DNA from: JANYCG01 sp031365665
Lineage (GTDB): Bacteria > Pseudomonadota > Gammaproteobacteria > Burkholderiales > Burkholderiaceae_C
DNA: 25,215 bases
Reading direction: 5' to 3'
NCBI GenBank assembly: GCA_031365665.1
Contig: JANLYO010000082.1
Span: forward strand, 1 to 25,215
The notes under the pieces are model-generated. The model did not search any database, had not been told where the DNA came from, and saw nothing but the letters and a program-made list of their open reading frames with translations. This document shows, piece after piece, positions 1 to 10,500 of the stretch; position 1 is the first letter of the stretch; each line of letters starts with the position of its first letter. Both the position numbers and the translations under genes were made by a program.

Positions 1-1502
1 TCGATGAACAGCAGGCCGGTAAAGCGCACGTCAGACGGCCCCTGCGTCTCTTTTGCAGGGTCTTGGAAGCGGTAGCGCCATTCGGCGCTGGCCAGATAGC
101 CATTGCGGCCCGACAACACACCCTCCGAGTAGCCGCGCACGGTGGAACTGCCGCCCACGGAAAACTGCTCGCTGGAGGGCACGATCTGCGTCTGCGAATA
201 CTGCATGCCGCCGCGCAGCACAATCTGGGATTGGCTGCTCACGCTCTTGAGCCACGAGGCATTGGTGCGCAGCGCGGTGAACTCGGTTTGCCCTTCGAAG
301 CTGCGCAGGCCTTGGCGCACACCCACGTCGAGCGCCCAGGCCGACGAATCGCCTTGCACTTCACCCGAGAAGCCAGTTGCCAACACCGCCAGTTCGGCGG
401 GGGTCTGTGCCAAGCCGCCAAAGTCGCTGATGCTGGTTTTGCGGATCAGCCGGCCATAAAAGTTCCAAAGCGTGGCGGCCTCGACCACCAGGGGTTGCGT
501 GAGCCCTATCGACACTTCGCGCGACAGCCCGCCAATATCCAGCGGCACAAAAGCGCCGTTGATGACTTTGATCCGGCCCGTGCTATAGCCTAAATCCAGG
601 CGCAAGTCGTTGGCGTTCAGGGGCAGGGCATACGCCAGCGAATAACTGCTGCTGCCACGTCCGCCTGACGCCGATAGCGACAGGCTGTCGCCGTTGCCGC
701 TTAAACCCGCAACACGCGCGGTGAAACCCAGGCGCTCTTCGCCGGTGGTGATGCCGCCTGCGTTATCCATAAAGGCGGAAAACTGCACGCGGCTCGGCTC
801 GACGGGCTCCAACTTCACGTCCGTCGTGCCAGGGCTGGCCCCAGCCTGCACATTGGCGCGCAGTTGCACGTCATGCAGGCGGTTGAAACGGATCAAGTCC
901 TTTTCCAGCTTGGCGGCAGACAGCAGATCGCCCGGCTGCTGGCTCATGCGCTTTTGCACAAATTCGCTGGAGATTTGTGTGGTTGGCCCCACTTGAACCT
1001 GGCCGATGCGCGCTTCGATCAGGCTGATTTTGACGATGCCGTTGGCGATGTCCTGCTGCGGCAGGAAGGCACGAGCGGTCGGCATCTGCTTGGCATCGTA
1101 AAGTTTGTTCAGCGCGGCAACGGCCTCGAACAGGTCGGCCAGGCTGAGTGTCCGGTTCTCAAAAGGCGTCAGCGCCGATTTGATTTCCTCTGGCGTCAGG
1201 ATCTCCGATTTAGCCACTTCAAAGCCCTTGACCGCGATGTTGCGCACCTGCGAGGGCTGTGATTGCGCGGGTGTGGCGGGCAGCGTTACATCGGGTTTGA
1301 CGGGCTGCTGCTGCAGACGTTGCTCGTCGCGAAGTCGGTCGATTTGTTGGCGGTCGATGCGTTGGGGTGCGGCCGGGTCGGCCACGCCCGGCGGCAACAC
1401 CGCAGGCGCAGTCTGTGCCCAAGCGGCTGGCGCAGCAGGCAGCGCCGTGCAGACCGCAAATAGCCAAGCAAAATGGCGTTTTTGGGGGGAAAGGATAGCC
1501 AT
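1..1502 (-). CDS. TpsB/FhaC/ShlB-type outer-membrane translocator of a two-partner secretion system (3' end outside window)
   Basis: This is the outer-membrane pore that would export the giant exoprotein encoded just upstream. Translation of the minus strand from the ATG at 1502 stays open for 500 codons to the window edge, so the C-terminus is missing; FhaC-like proteins are about 550-590 residues, so perhaps 50-90 residues are lost. Visible parts are a signal peptide ending near AAWAQ (about residue 30), a plug-helix-like stretch with IDRQQIDRLRDEQRLQQQ, POTRA1 (about 75-165, starting VRNIAVKGFEV), POTRA2 (about 170-230) and a beta-barrel with alternating strands from about 235. The barrel carries the L6 signature VRGY at residues 455-458 (bases 129-140), matching the position of the conserved VRGY of FhaC (Arg450). 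The start lies 2 nt after the tpsA stop, so translation is probably coupled. The family call is firm; substrate pairing is inferred from adjacency. Confidence 0.93.
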   Translation of the reverse strand, partial: MAILSPQKRHFAWLFAVCTALPAAPAAWAQTAPAVLPPGVADPAAPQRIDRQQIDRLRDEQRLQQQPVKPDVTLPATPAQSQPSQVRNIAVKGFEVAKSEILTPEEIKSALTPFENRTLSLADLFEAVAALNKLYDAKQMPTARAFLPQQDIANGIVKISLIEARIGQVQVGPTTQISSEFVQKRMSQQPGDLLSAAKLEKDLIRFNRLHDVQLRANVQAGASPGTTDVKLEPVEPSRVQFSAFMDNAGGITTGEERLGFTARVAGLSGNGDSLSLSASGGRGSSSYSLAYALPLNANDLRLDLGYSTGRIKVINGAFVPLDIGGLSREVSIGLTQPLVVEAATLWNFYGRLIRKTSISDFGGLAQTPAELAVLATGFSGEVQGDSSAWALDVGVRQGLRSFEGQTEFTALRTNASWLKSVSSQSQIVLRGGMQYSQTQIVPSSEQFSVGGSSTVRGYSEGVLSGRNGYLASAEWRYRFQDPAKETQGPSDVRFTGLLFI

Positions 1503-1504
1503 GT

Positions 1505-4500
1505 TTATTTTTGGTTGTCCTGGTTGATGAGCTCATCCATCAAGCCCGGCTTAACGGTGACAAGTTTGTCGTCTGCTGTTTGCGGGACAAAAGCGGACGC
1601 ACTTTCGGGTGAGGGTGCAAAGCGCAGTCCCCCAGCCACCACTTGGGTCACGCTGCCTTTGGGGCTGCCGGTCACGATGAGTTTCTCGTTGGATTTGATC
1701 ACGGCGGCGTCGACGAAGGCGGAGCCAGGTTTGTAGTCCAGCGTGAACTTGCCGCTCAGTGTGAAGGCGCGGATGTCGACCCCTTCAATGGGGCCGCGGT
1801 TGACGTGGTCAATGCGGCTGCTGAAGAAGGGGGTGTTGAACAGGACGAAGTCGCCCACGGTGCCCTGCTGCACGATGAGGTTGCCGCTGTCGGTCTGCAC
1901 AGCGCCGGTATTGGCGCTGTAGTTTTTCAGCGTGGTCGTGCTGGCACCTTTCACGTCAAGCTTTACCGTGCTGGCCATTGCTCCGCCCGTGCCCGTGACA
2001 TCCACAACCACCGGTGCGCCAGGCACTGCGGGTTTGGCGGCGGCTGACACGTCTTTGGCTTGCAGCGTCAGTTTGCCGCCCATTTCGATCTCGAGCGGGT
2101 TCACGCCACCAATGGTGCCCGGTGCCTTCACCGTGACGAAGCCAGCGGCTTTGATGTCGGCTCCAACTTTGGCGGTGCCCAGCACGTCGCCTGCACCGCT
2201 GGTGCCACCGTTGACCACAATGTCAGCACCACTGGAGAGGCGACCGCCGTCGAATTTGACGCTGCGTGCGGCGTTTGCGTCAAGCTTGCCTGCGGCTTGT
2301 ACATTACCGGCTACGTTGATGTCGCTACCGGCCTGCAAAGCTGCAGTTTCTTTGCCACTTATGGCCCCAGATATCGTGGATATTGCACTACCCGCTACCA
2401 AATCAATAGTTTTTGTGACATCCACTTGACCAGACGACTCGATGTTCAGGCCGCTGCTTGCCTGCAATTTACCGCCTAACGTGGCGGTGCCAGCGAGGCT
2501 GACGTTGCCGGTTGCATTGAGCGCGGTGTCGCCGCCTACGGTAGCCGCGCCACCCACGGCGAGGTTGCCGCCTGCCGTGCCCGTGAGCTTACCGGCCACC
2601 TGGGTCGTGCCAGCCGTCTCCAGGTCGCCAACTGAAGTGCCCAGCAGATCGCCACCGACCGTGGTCGTGCCGCCAATTTGCAACTTTGCACCCGCATTGA
2701 GTGTCGCCTTGCCTGCAACGGTGCTCATGCCAGCCAATGTGGTGTTGCCGCCGGATGTGCCCGTCAGGTCGCCCCCCGCAGCCAGTTTGCCGCTAGCCAA
2801 TACGCCGGAGCCTGCCTGCCATTGGATGTTTTTGCCCGCGTTCACATCTCCCAACTGGATGTTGTTGGTGGCAATCGCCACGACAGAACCCAGAATGGCA
2901 TTCATGCGCGACCCAGCCTGCATGTCGATGCTCTTGGCGTCCAGGCGGATGTCGCCCGCCGTGGTGATGAGGTTGACACCGGCGCCCAAGCTGAGCGTGT
3001 CTGACATTTTCAGCGCCATGTCTTTGGCGATGGCGATGTCACCTGTCAGGTTGACCTTGTCGGCGGTGCCGTCCAGCTTGAATTCGCCGTTGCTGGCTTG
3101 CACGTTCCGCAGGTTCAAGATGGCGTTAGGCGTGTAAATGTAGATGCCGTTGGGGGCCGTCAGGTCAATCCAGCCTGTGGCGTCGGAGCCGATGTCCAGG
3201 TAATTGGTGGGGCTCGCGCCCAGGCCAATGGTCGTGCCAGCGATCAATTGCATGAACTTGGCCTGCACGTCGAGGTTCAAGTCGGGCGTGGCTTCAATCA
3301 ACGCGCCTTTGGCGGTGATACGGGCCAGAGCAGGCGAGAACACTTGGTCCACACGCAGGTCACCCGAACCGTTGGTCAAGTACAGGTTGCCACCAGCGCG
3401 CGCTGTTACGGCGCCCAGGAGGGCGTGTTGCACCACCAGGTCTTTGGCATCAGTGCCCAAGTCACCGCCACCGGCTTCCAGCGTGATGTTGCGGGCGTTG
3501 ACTACCGTTTGGCCCACTGCACCGCTGCTGGTCAGGGCCGTGCCGGTTTTGAGCCGCACGTCTTCTGGCGTGGAGATCAAGTTGATGCGTACATCATCTT
3601 CAGAGCCGAGGTAGATGCTGTTGGCTGCACTGGCGGTGATGACGCCGCCGTTTTGCAGCGTGAAGTCCACGTCGTCTTTTTGTTTGATGGTGATGCGTCT
3701 GCCGCCGATGCTGGTGCTGATGCTGATGTCAGACTTCTCTGCCGCGATCAAGGCGAGCTGATCGGCCTCAGACCATGAAGAGGGGCTTGTGTTGATGTCC
3801 AGCGGTGTCTTCTCAATGCCAATGCCGGTTTTGGCAATCAAGGTGATGTTGCGGCCTACGGCGTTGGGTGCCTCAATCAAAATTTCAGTATCCGACACGT
3901 CTTTGAAGAAACCAGCACCGATGCGGTTGGTAATTTCGTCAGATGTCCATGCGCCACCTTGTTTCATTGCTGCAAAACGTGTAGCGTCTGCGGTGGCCAC
4001 GTCGTAGCTGAAATTCTTGTTGAAGGTGCCTGCTGCGCCTTTGCCGAAGTCTGTGGCTGCTGCGTGGTAGAACTTGGTGCGGGTGTCTTGGTAGGCCTGT
4101 AGTTCGGCATCGCCCCAACTGTTGACGGTTTTCAGTGTCGCGGCGGTGCCGGGGTCCACCACAAACTTGAAGGCTGGGTCATAGGCCAGTGCGGTGAAAC
4201 CGGTCGAGTTGCCGTTGGCGTCAAACGTCTCTTTGATGCCGCGCATCTGCCAGTACTGGAAGTAGTCCTGCTTCTTGGCGATGTTGAAGGAAGCCACGGT
4301 GGCGGCAACGCCATCGTCTGCGCCATCTGCCACCATCAACCGGGCGCGTTTGGCGGACTGCAACAACTCAGCTTTGGTTTCCAGGTCCACGCGCTGGGCG
4401 TCGTTGGCGTCAATCAAGGCGCCGGTTTTGGACTCCAGCCGCAGGTCGCCCGCCACCGAGGTGACGGACAGCAGGCGCATGTCGCCACTCGTTTCGGTCA

Positions 4501-7500
4501 AGGCGATGTCTTTGGCGGCGTAGGCCTCTATCGTGCCGGTGGGAGAGGTCACGTCGATTTGCAGTGGCGTGGCGATGCTGCCAATGGCGCCGTTGGCGGA
4601 CGTCAGGCGGATGCTGGAACCGCTGACAACCGCCGCGTTGCTGGAATCAATATTGCCATCAGCCTTCAGGTCCACCAGGCCGCCGGCTTGGGCGCGTTTC
4701 ACGTCCAATGCGCCGAATTGCTGCTCGATGGCCATGCCGCCGGTGGCGCGGGCGTCAAGTTTGCCGCCGCTGGCCAGCTCGACCGTCAGGTAGCTGCTGT
4801 CCGCCGGTCGGGCAGCCGGGCGGCCAATGTCGCCAGCCTTGGCGTTCAGGTTCAGGTCTTTGGCGTAGACCACCACCCCATCGTTGGACTTGATGCTGCC
4901 GACGCTGATGTCCGTGGCGCCCGTCAAGTTGCGCACCGCGCCTTGTAGCAAGAGGTTTTTGCTGGCGTTGTCCACGGCGAGCGCGCCGGTTTTAAAGCCG
5001 GAGAATTCGATCGCGATGGGCCGCGAGGCGTCCAGGCTGTGTTTGTAGTAGCTCTTCTCAGTCCAGGTCCAGTCGCGCTTTGAAATGAAGTTTTCGTAGT
5101 CGTCGACGCAGATGCCGGCGAAGCAATGATCTGTCCAATAGTGGCCACCGTTGGTTGCGCTGGCATCCAGCCCGGCGGTGTAGATCACGGGTGAAATGGC
5201 CTTGGTGTATTCCATCTTGTAGGCGGGTTGCGCCACGCCTTTGGTGTACGGGGCGTCTGCCAGCCATTCGCCGCCAGGCCGGACCGAAAGGGCTTTTGTG
5301 CTCAGGAAGGCCTGCCGGGAGCCGGGGTCGGCTGACAGCAAGTCGCCCAGGAAGTTGCAGCCCCCGTAACAGCTCTTGTGGTAGGTCTCCCAATACTCGT
5401 TCGTCCAGGTCTCGGCGTCGGCCCAATACAGCCGTCTGCCGTCGCGCGGGTTGTATGTCCCAGTGCGCGTCGAGCCGTTGGCAACGCCAAAGGGAGTCCT
5501 GTCATCGCCTGAATTGAAGTTCTGGTAGTTGTAGGTGACGACGTCATTCACCAGGCTGATGACAGTCACCAGCGGCTTCAATACGCCACCCGCATTCACT
5601 TTGGTGCTGGTGTCGGTGATCTTGATCTGGCCCGCCACACCCGGACCGGTGTCCAGCTTGTTGACTGCAAGATCCAGGCCCGAGGTGTTGGTGACGTTGA
5701 TGCGGCCATAGCCATCCAGGACTTTGATCTTGCCGCTGCCAGTGCTGAAAATGTCGCCATACAACTGGATGTAGCCGCCCGCCACCGCGATGCTGCCCAG
5801 CTCCAATTGGCTTTTGGCGGCGTCCCAACGCAGTTGGGGCCTGAACACATCTTTGACCGACTCACCGTTCTCGGTCATCGCCAGGGCGACGAAGTTGCCG
5901 TTGGCGGCTTTGGCGGCATTGGCATCCGCAGCGCTGATGTTGACGGTGTAGCTAGCCAAGCCGCTCTGGATCAGGCCGTTGATATTCAGCTTCTCGCCAC
6001 TGATGAAGACGTTGTTGCCTGCGATGACCGAGCCCTGCACAGCCGGCTGGAAGGCGTTGGCAGTCCAGGTGGCGTGGGTGGTGCTGGCGCCGGAGGGCAC
6101 GCCGTTGGCGTCATCAGGCACATGGTTGGGGTAGGCGCCACGCGCCACATCTTCGTAGTACAGATCCACCGTGTAGGGCACCAGGCGGTTGGTGGTGATG
6201 CCTGTCAGCGGGTCTTTGACGGGGCGCGACACCGACGCATGGCCCGCAACCGAACCGTTCAGCACGTTCAAAGTAGGGTCGCCGCCTTGGTGCGTGAAAC
6301 CGACCGTGAAGGTCTTGATGAAGTCCCCGCCCGTGGCGATGTCCACAGTTTTGGCAACGATGTTGGACGACACCTGCACGCTGCCCGCGCTTTCGATCTT
6401 GACCAAACCGCGCATGTTGGTGATGTCGCCGTCCACATGGATTTCGGGGTTCAGGGCATCGAGGTTGATGTTGTCTTTGTAGGTGTTCTTGAGCAGGATC
6501 ACCGGGTCTGGCGAATTGCCCCTGTCGACGACCTGTGTGAAACTGGCAGTTGCGCCGCCTTTGTTGATGGCGTTGATCTCGCCAACACTGCTGACGCGCA
6601 CATTGTTGAAGTCGACAACGCCGCCCAAGTCCTCCGAGATGAACAGGCTGGGCAGGCCGCCATTGCCCACCACGCGCAGGAATTTGTTGGAGGCATTGGC
6701 GATTTCGATCTTGGCGTCGCCAGGGGCAGTGATTTTGCCGCTGCCCACCAATTTGTCGCCATTGATGTGGATGTAGCCCGTGTACGCAGCCGCAGGCTGG
6801 ATGTCCAGGAAGGTCGCCGTGGCGCCGACGCCCAACTTGCTTTTCTTGGCGTTGAGGATGTCGATGTCGGCCAAAAAGCCGTTGGCGATGTCGGCGTTGT
6901 CGTCTTTGTACTCGTTGTAAAGCGCAGTCAAGCGGGCGATGCGGTCGGAGATGTCACGCGCCAGGTCCACATTGGTGTGCTGCACCGGGGTGGCCATGCC
7001 CTCGGACTGCCTGGTGACCGTGCCGTCGGCCGCGATCGTCAAAAACTGCTGGTAGTGCGTGCCGGCAAACAGGCCACCATTCACCGCAACACCAGAGCGG
7101 GAATCGTCTTTTTCGCTGCCACCAGTGATGTCAAGGCTGATGCTGGAGTCAAAAACCTTGCCCAAGGCTTCCAAAGCCTCGCGGTACAGGTCTGTGCCGC
7201 GCCCATAACCGCGCGTGACGTGGTTGCCTGCGCCAGCCCGTAGCTCTATGTCCTTCACCGTGCCAATCGCCGCGCCTTTGATGAGCTGTTGCGTTGGGTC
7301 GGTCACGCCTGCCAGGTTGGCGTTGTAATTGCCCACCGTGATGTTGTTGCTCTGGTTGATTTCGCCGTGGGCTTCGGGCGTGCTGTTGATCGGGATGACG
7401 GTTTTGTTCCACAAGCGGGTTTCAGCGTCAGCCCGCAGATTGTTGTGGTAGCCCGCGAAGATGCGGGCGTTTTCGTCGGTTTCCAACCTGGCGCCGTCAA

Positions 7501-10500
7501 TGTTGACATTGTTGGCGGTGGTGATGCGCGACAGCGACTTGCCCGACGGTGCACCAGCCAGGCCGTAGGTTTTGCTCTGCGCTTCAGTGTCCACCGTGGC
7601 CAGGGTTTTGGCCTCCAGCACGATATCGCCGTCGCTGGAGAGTACGCTGCCACTGCCCACGGTCACGGTGGCGTTCAGGCGGTCCGCCTTGATGTAGGAC
7701 TCGGTATGGGCAATCGCAATCGCGCCGCCCGTGTCGAGCAGCACCGCGTCATAGACTTGCACATTGTTTTTTGCATCCATCTGGATGTTGCCCATGGGTG
7801 CACCCAAGCGGAAGGTGTCCACCACGGCATTGCTGCCGATGACGGCATCGGTGTCGTTGTGGATGGTCGTCTTGCTGGCACCCGAAGCCCCCGACAGGAT
7901 GCCACCAGATGCGGCTTGCACCGTCCACCCATAGTTGGCAGAACCTTTGGTCACGTTGACTTCGGCGTTCATCACAAAGCTTTGCGCGGCGACATCGGCG
8001 TTGTTGGCCAATTCGGCACGGGTAACGTTGTCCACGGTGTTGGTGACCCATGCGCCGGAATATCCTGCCACAGACGCAGACGTGCTGTCGGCTGTGCCTT
8101 GTACGTCGGTAGTGTGTTTGGCCTCCAGTGTCATGGTGGTGGCGTTGACGACACCGCCGACGCGGGTCAAGGTGTGGGCATCCGCATCGTTGTCGACCTT
8201 GGCGGCCAGTAGCACGCCAAGGCCACCCGCGCCCGAGCGAGAAGCGGCATCCAACCCGTCGCTGCTGGTGCTCTTGGCGTTGAATGCGCCAGTGATGAAT
8301 GTTCCGCCCGCAATGGTGGTCTCGGTCGTGCTGTTGGCCGTGGTGTCGGCCACGTTGGCACCAGCCGCATAGAAGCCGACATTAATGCCCAGCACGTTGG
8401 ACTTTGACTTGGTCGTTGAATTGGCCAGAGCGTTGAAAGCTCCTGTTAGCGTGACTTGGTTGCCACTGCCAAGCTGCACCTGGGTCACCGGGTTGACTTC
8501 GGCCTTGGCCACGGTTGCGCTCGCGCCCACCAGTGCGCCACCCGCTGCGGCCAGGGAATCGGCATACGCGGTGCGGCTGCCGTTGCGCAGTTTGGTGGTG
8601 GCGCTGAAGCTCAGGCCATCGCTTTGCACATCCAGGTTGTCGCCTGCTGTGGCTTTGGTGGTGGTGTTGGCAATGGCTTCGGTGTTGGAGATGCCGATGG
8701 ACAGGCCCGCCGAAATCGCCACGCCTTTGGCGGCGGCTTTGGCCACCGGATCGGAATCCGCGCGCACCTGGGCCAGGCCGCCTGCGGTGCGCAACACCAC
8801 ACCTTGCCCCAGGTTGGCGCTGGCGCCCGAGCTGTCTTTCACCTGCATGTCTGCGCCAGCGCCGGAGATCAAGCCGCCCGCCGCCGCCAGCACGTTGCCT
8901 TCGCTGGTGGTGCGGATGTGGCCATGCACGTCCAGCGATTTGGCCGTGACGTGCGTGCCGGTGCTCACGTTGGCCGTGGCTTCGCCGTCTTCGGTGATGA
9001 TGCCGATGGACGCGCCGATGCCGACAACGCCGATGCCGACGCCGCCGCCGTTCACTTCCAGGTTGTGGTCAACGCCTGCATCGACCACCACGCCGCCCGT
9101 GGTGGACGTGACCGTGCCGCCCAGTTCAGCCAAAGCGGTGGACTTTTTCTCGTGCCAGGCAAAGCTGGCTGCCAGGCCCGCCACGCCGCCGCCGCCCGCG
9201 TAGGTGCGCATGATCGACACGTCTGGCTGATCGTCAGTGGCCGTCACGGTGACGTTGCGTGTGGCGGTGGTTTGCCCTTTGAGCGATGCCACGGTCACGT
9301 CTTTGACCAGTGCGATGGCAATGCCGCCGCCTAGCGACACGCCGCCCGACACCGCAGCACCCGCCGCGATAGCGTCGGTGTCGGTTTTGTTGTGCGCTTT
9401 GACGTTGATGTCGCGACCCGCGTTCAGGATGGCGCCCACACCCACGTAGGCGCCTGCCGTGGTGTTGACCGGGGTGGTGTTCAAGTCACCGTTCAAATTG
9501 ATGTTGGCGCGGGCGTTGTCCGCGCGGGTGCTGGAAGCGCTGGTGCCGCCGTCACTGCCCATTTGGTCGCCGGTGGCGCTAGCGGAGGACAGTTGACCTG
9601 CCTTGTTGATGGAGCCCGAGGTGTTGTCCTTGGCATCGCCCTCCGGCCGCGCCCCGACCGAGACCACTGACACCGCGCCAGCGATGCCCAGGGTGGAGCC
9701 GCCGCCAAAAGCGGTGCTCACCGAAGTCACGTCGCGTACCGTGTTGGCGGTGACAGAGATGTCGTTGTCCGCCGCCACCTTGGCTCCACCGGCGATATTG
9801 GCGGTTGCGCCGTTGTGGATCAGCACCACATCAGCGACCGCGCCAATGCCTGCGCCACCCAGGCCAACGCCCAGGCTGCCGACTTTGTTGTCCACCTTGG
9901 TGGTGTCAGACGCGCTAACGGCCACGTTTTGGCCGCTGCCACCGTAGTTGACGGTGTCTTGGTTGATTTCGGTTTGCGAACCCACTTCAGCCAAGGTGCT
10001 GCCTTTGACCACCACCACGTTGACCGTGCCCGCGATCCCGACGCCGCCCGCAGCGGCGGCGGTGTATGCGTACACGCTTTGGTTGAAGCTGGAATCCGCC
10101 TCAATGGTCGTCGTGCCATTGGCGTTGAATTTGCTCGTGCCGCTGGCTTTGGCATTGGCTTTTTGCTCCACCAAGGTCACGCCAGCAGTCAGGCCCACGC
10201 CCGCCACGCCGCTTACAGCCAAAGCCCCGGCGATCAAATCTACGTCGGTGCGGGAGTTGGCCAGCAGGTCGATGTTGCCTTGCGAATTGACTGTGGCATT
10301 ATTGGCCAACGCATCGGTTTGGCCATTGATGAGCACCACGCCGCCCGTGCCAGCCAGGCCAACGTACACGCCGCCGCCCACGGCAATCACCTTTTGGCCA
10401 ACTTCGTTGGTGGAACCGGCCTTCACCCCCACTGTCTTTTTGGCTTGAACTGTTGCGCCGTCTACTTTGGCCGTGGTAGTGTGCGACGCCACTGTCGTGT

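Noticed and set aside
1505..2100. Contact-dependent inhibition (CdiA/CdiI-like) or polymorphic toxin tip at the adhesin C-terminus
   Set aside because: No VENN motif was seen and there is no abrupt change to a toxin-like domain. There is no small immunity gene between tpsA and tpsB (2 nt gap). The tail looks like more beta-strand and a short polar end.
2426..2785. CRISPR-like or satellite repeat
   Set aside because: The 60-bp periodicity is in frame and encodes 20-residue protein repeats without identical repeats and unique spacers.
5807..7243. 478-codon rightward open frame opposite the giant adhesin, and others such as 12396-13460 (354 codons)
   Set aside because: These lie wholly antisense to a continuous, repeat-structured TpsA frame. 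Their compositions (Val/Ala/Asp/His-rich or Pro/Ala/Ser-rich) are what the complement of Gly/Ala/Val/Asn-rich coding yields at high GC. No SD, domain or signal supports them.
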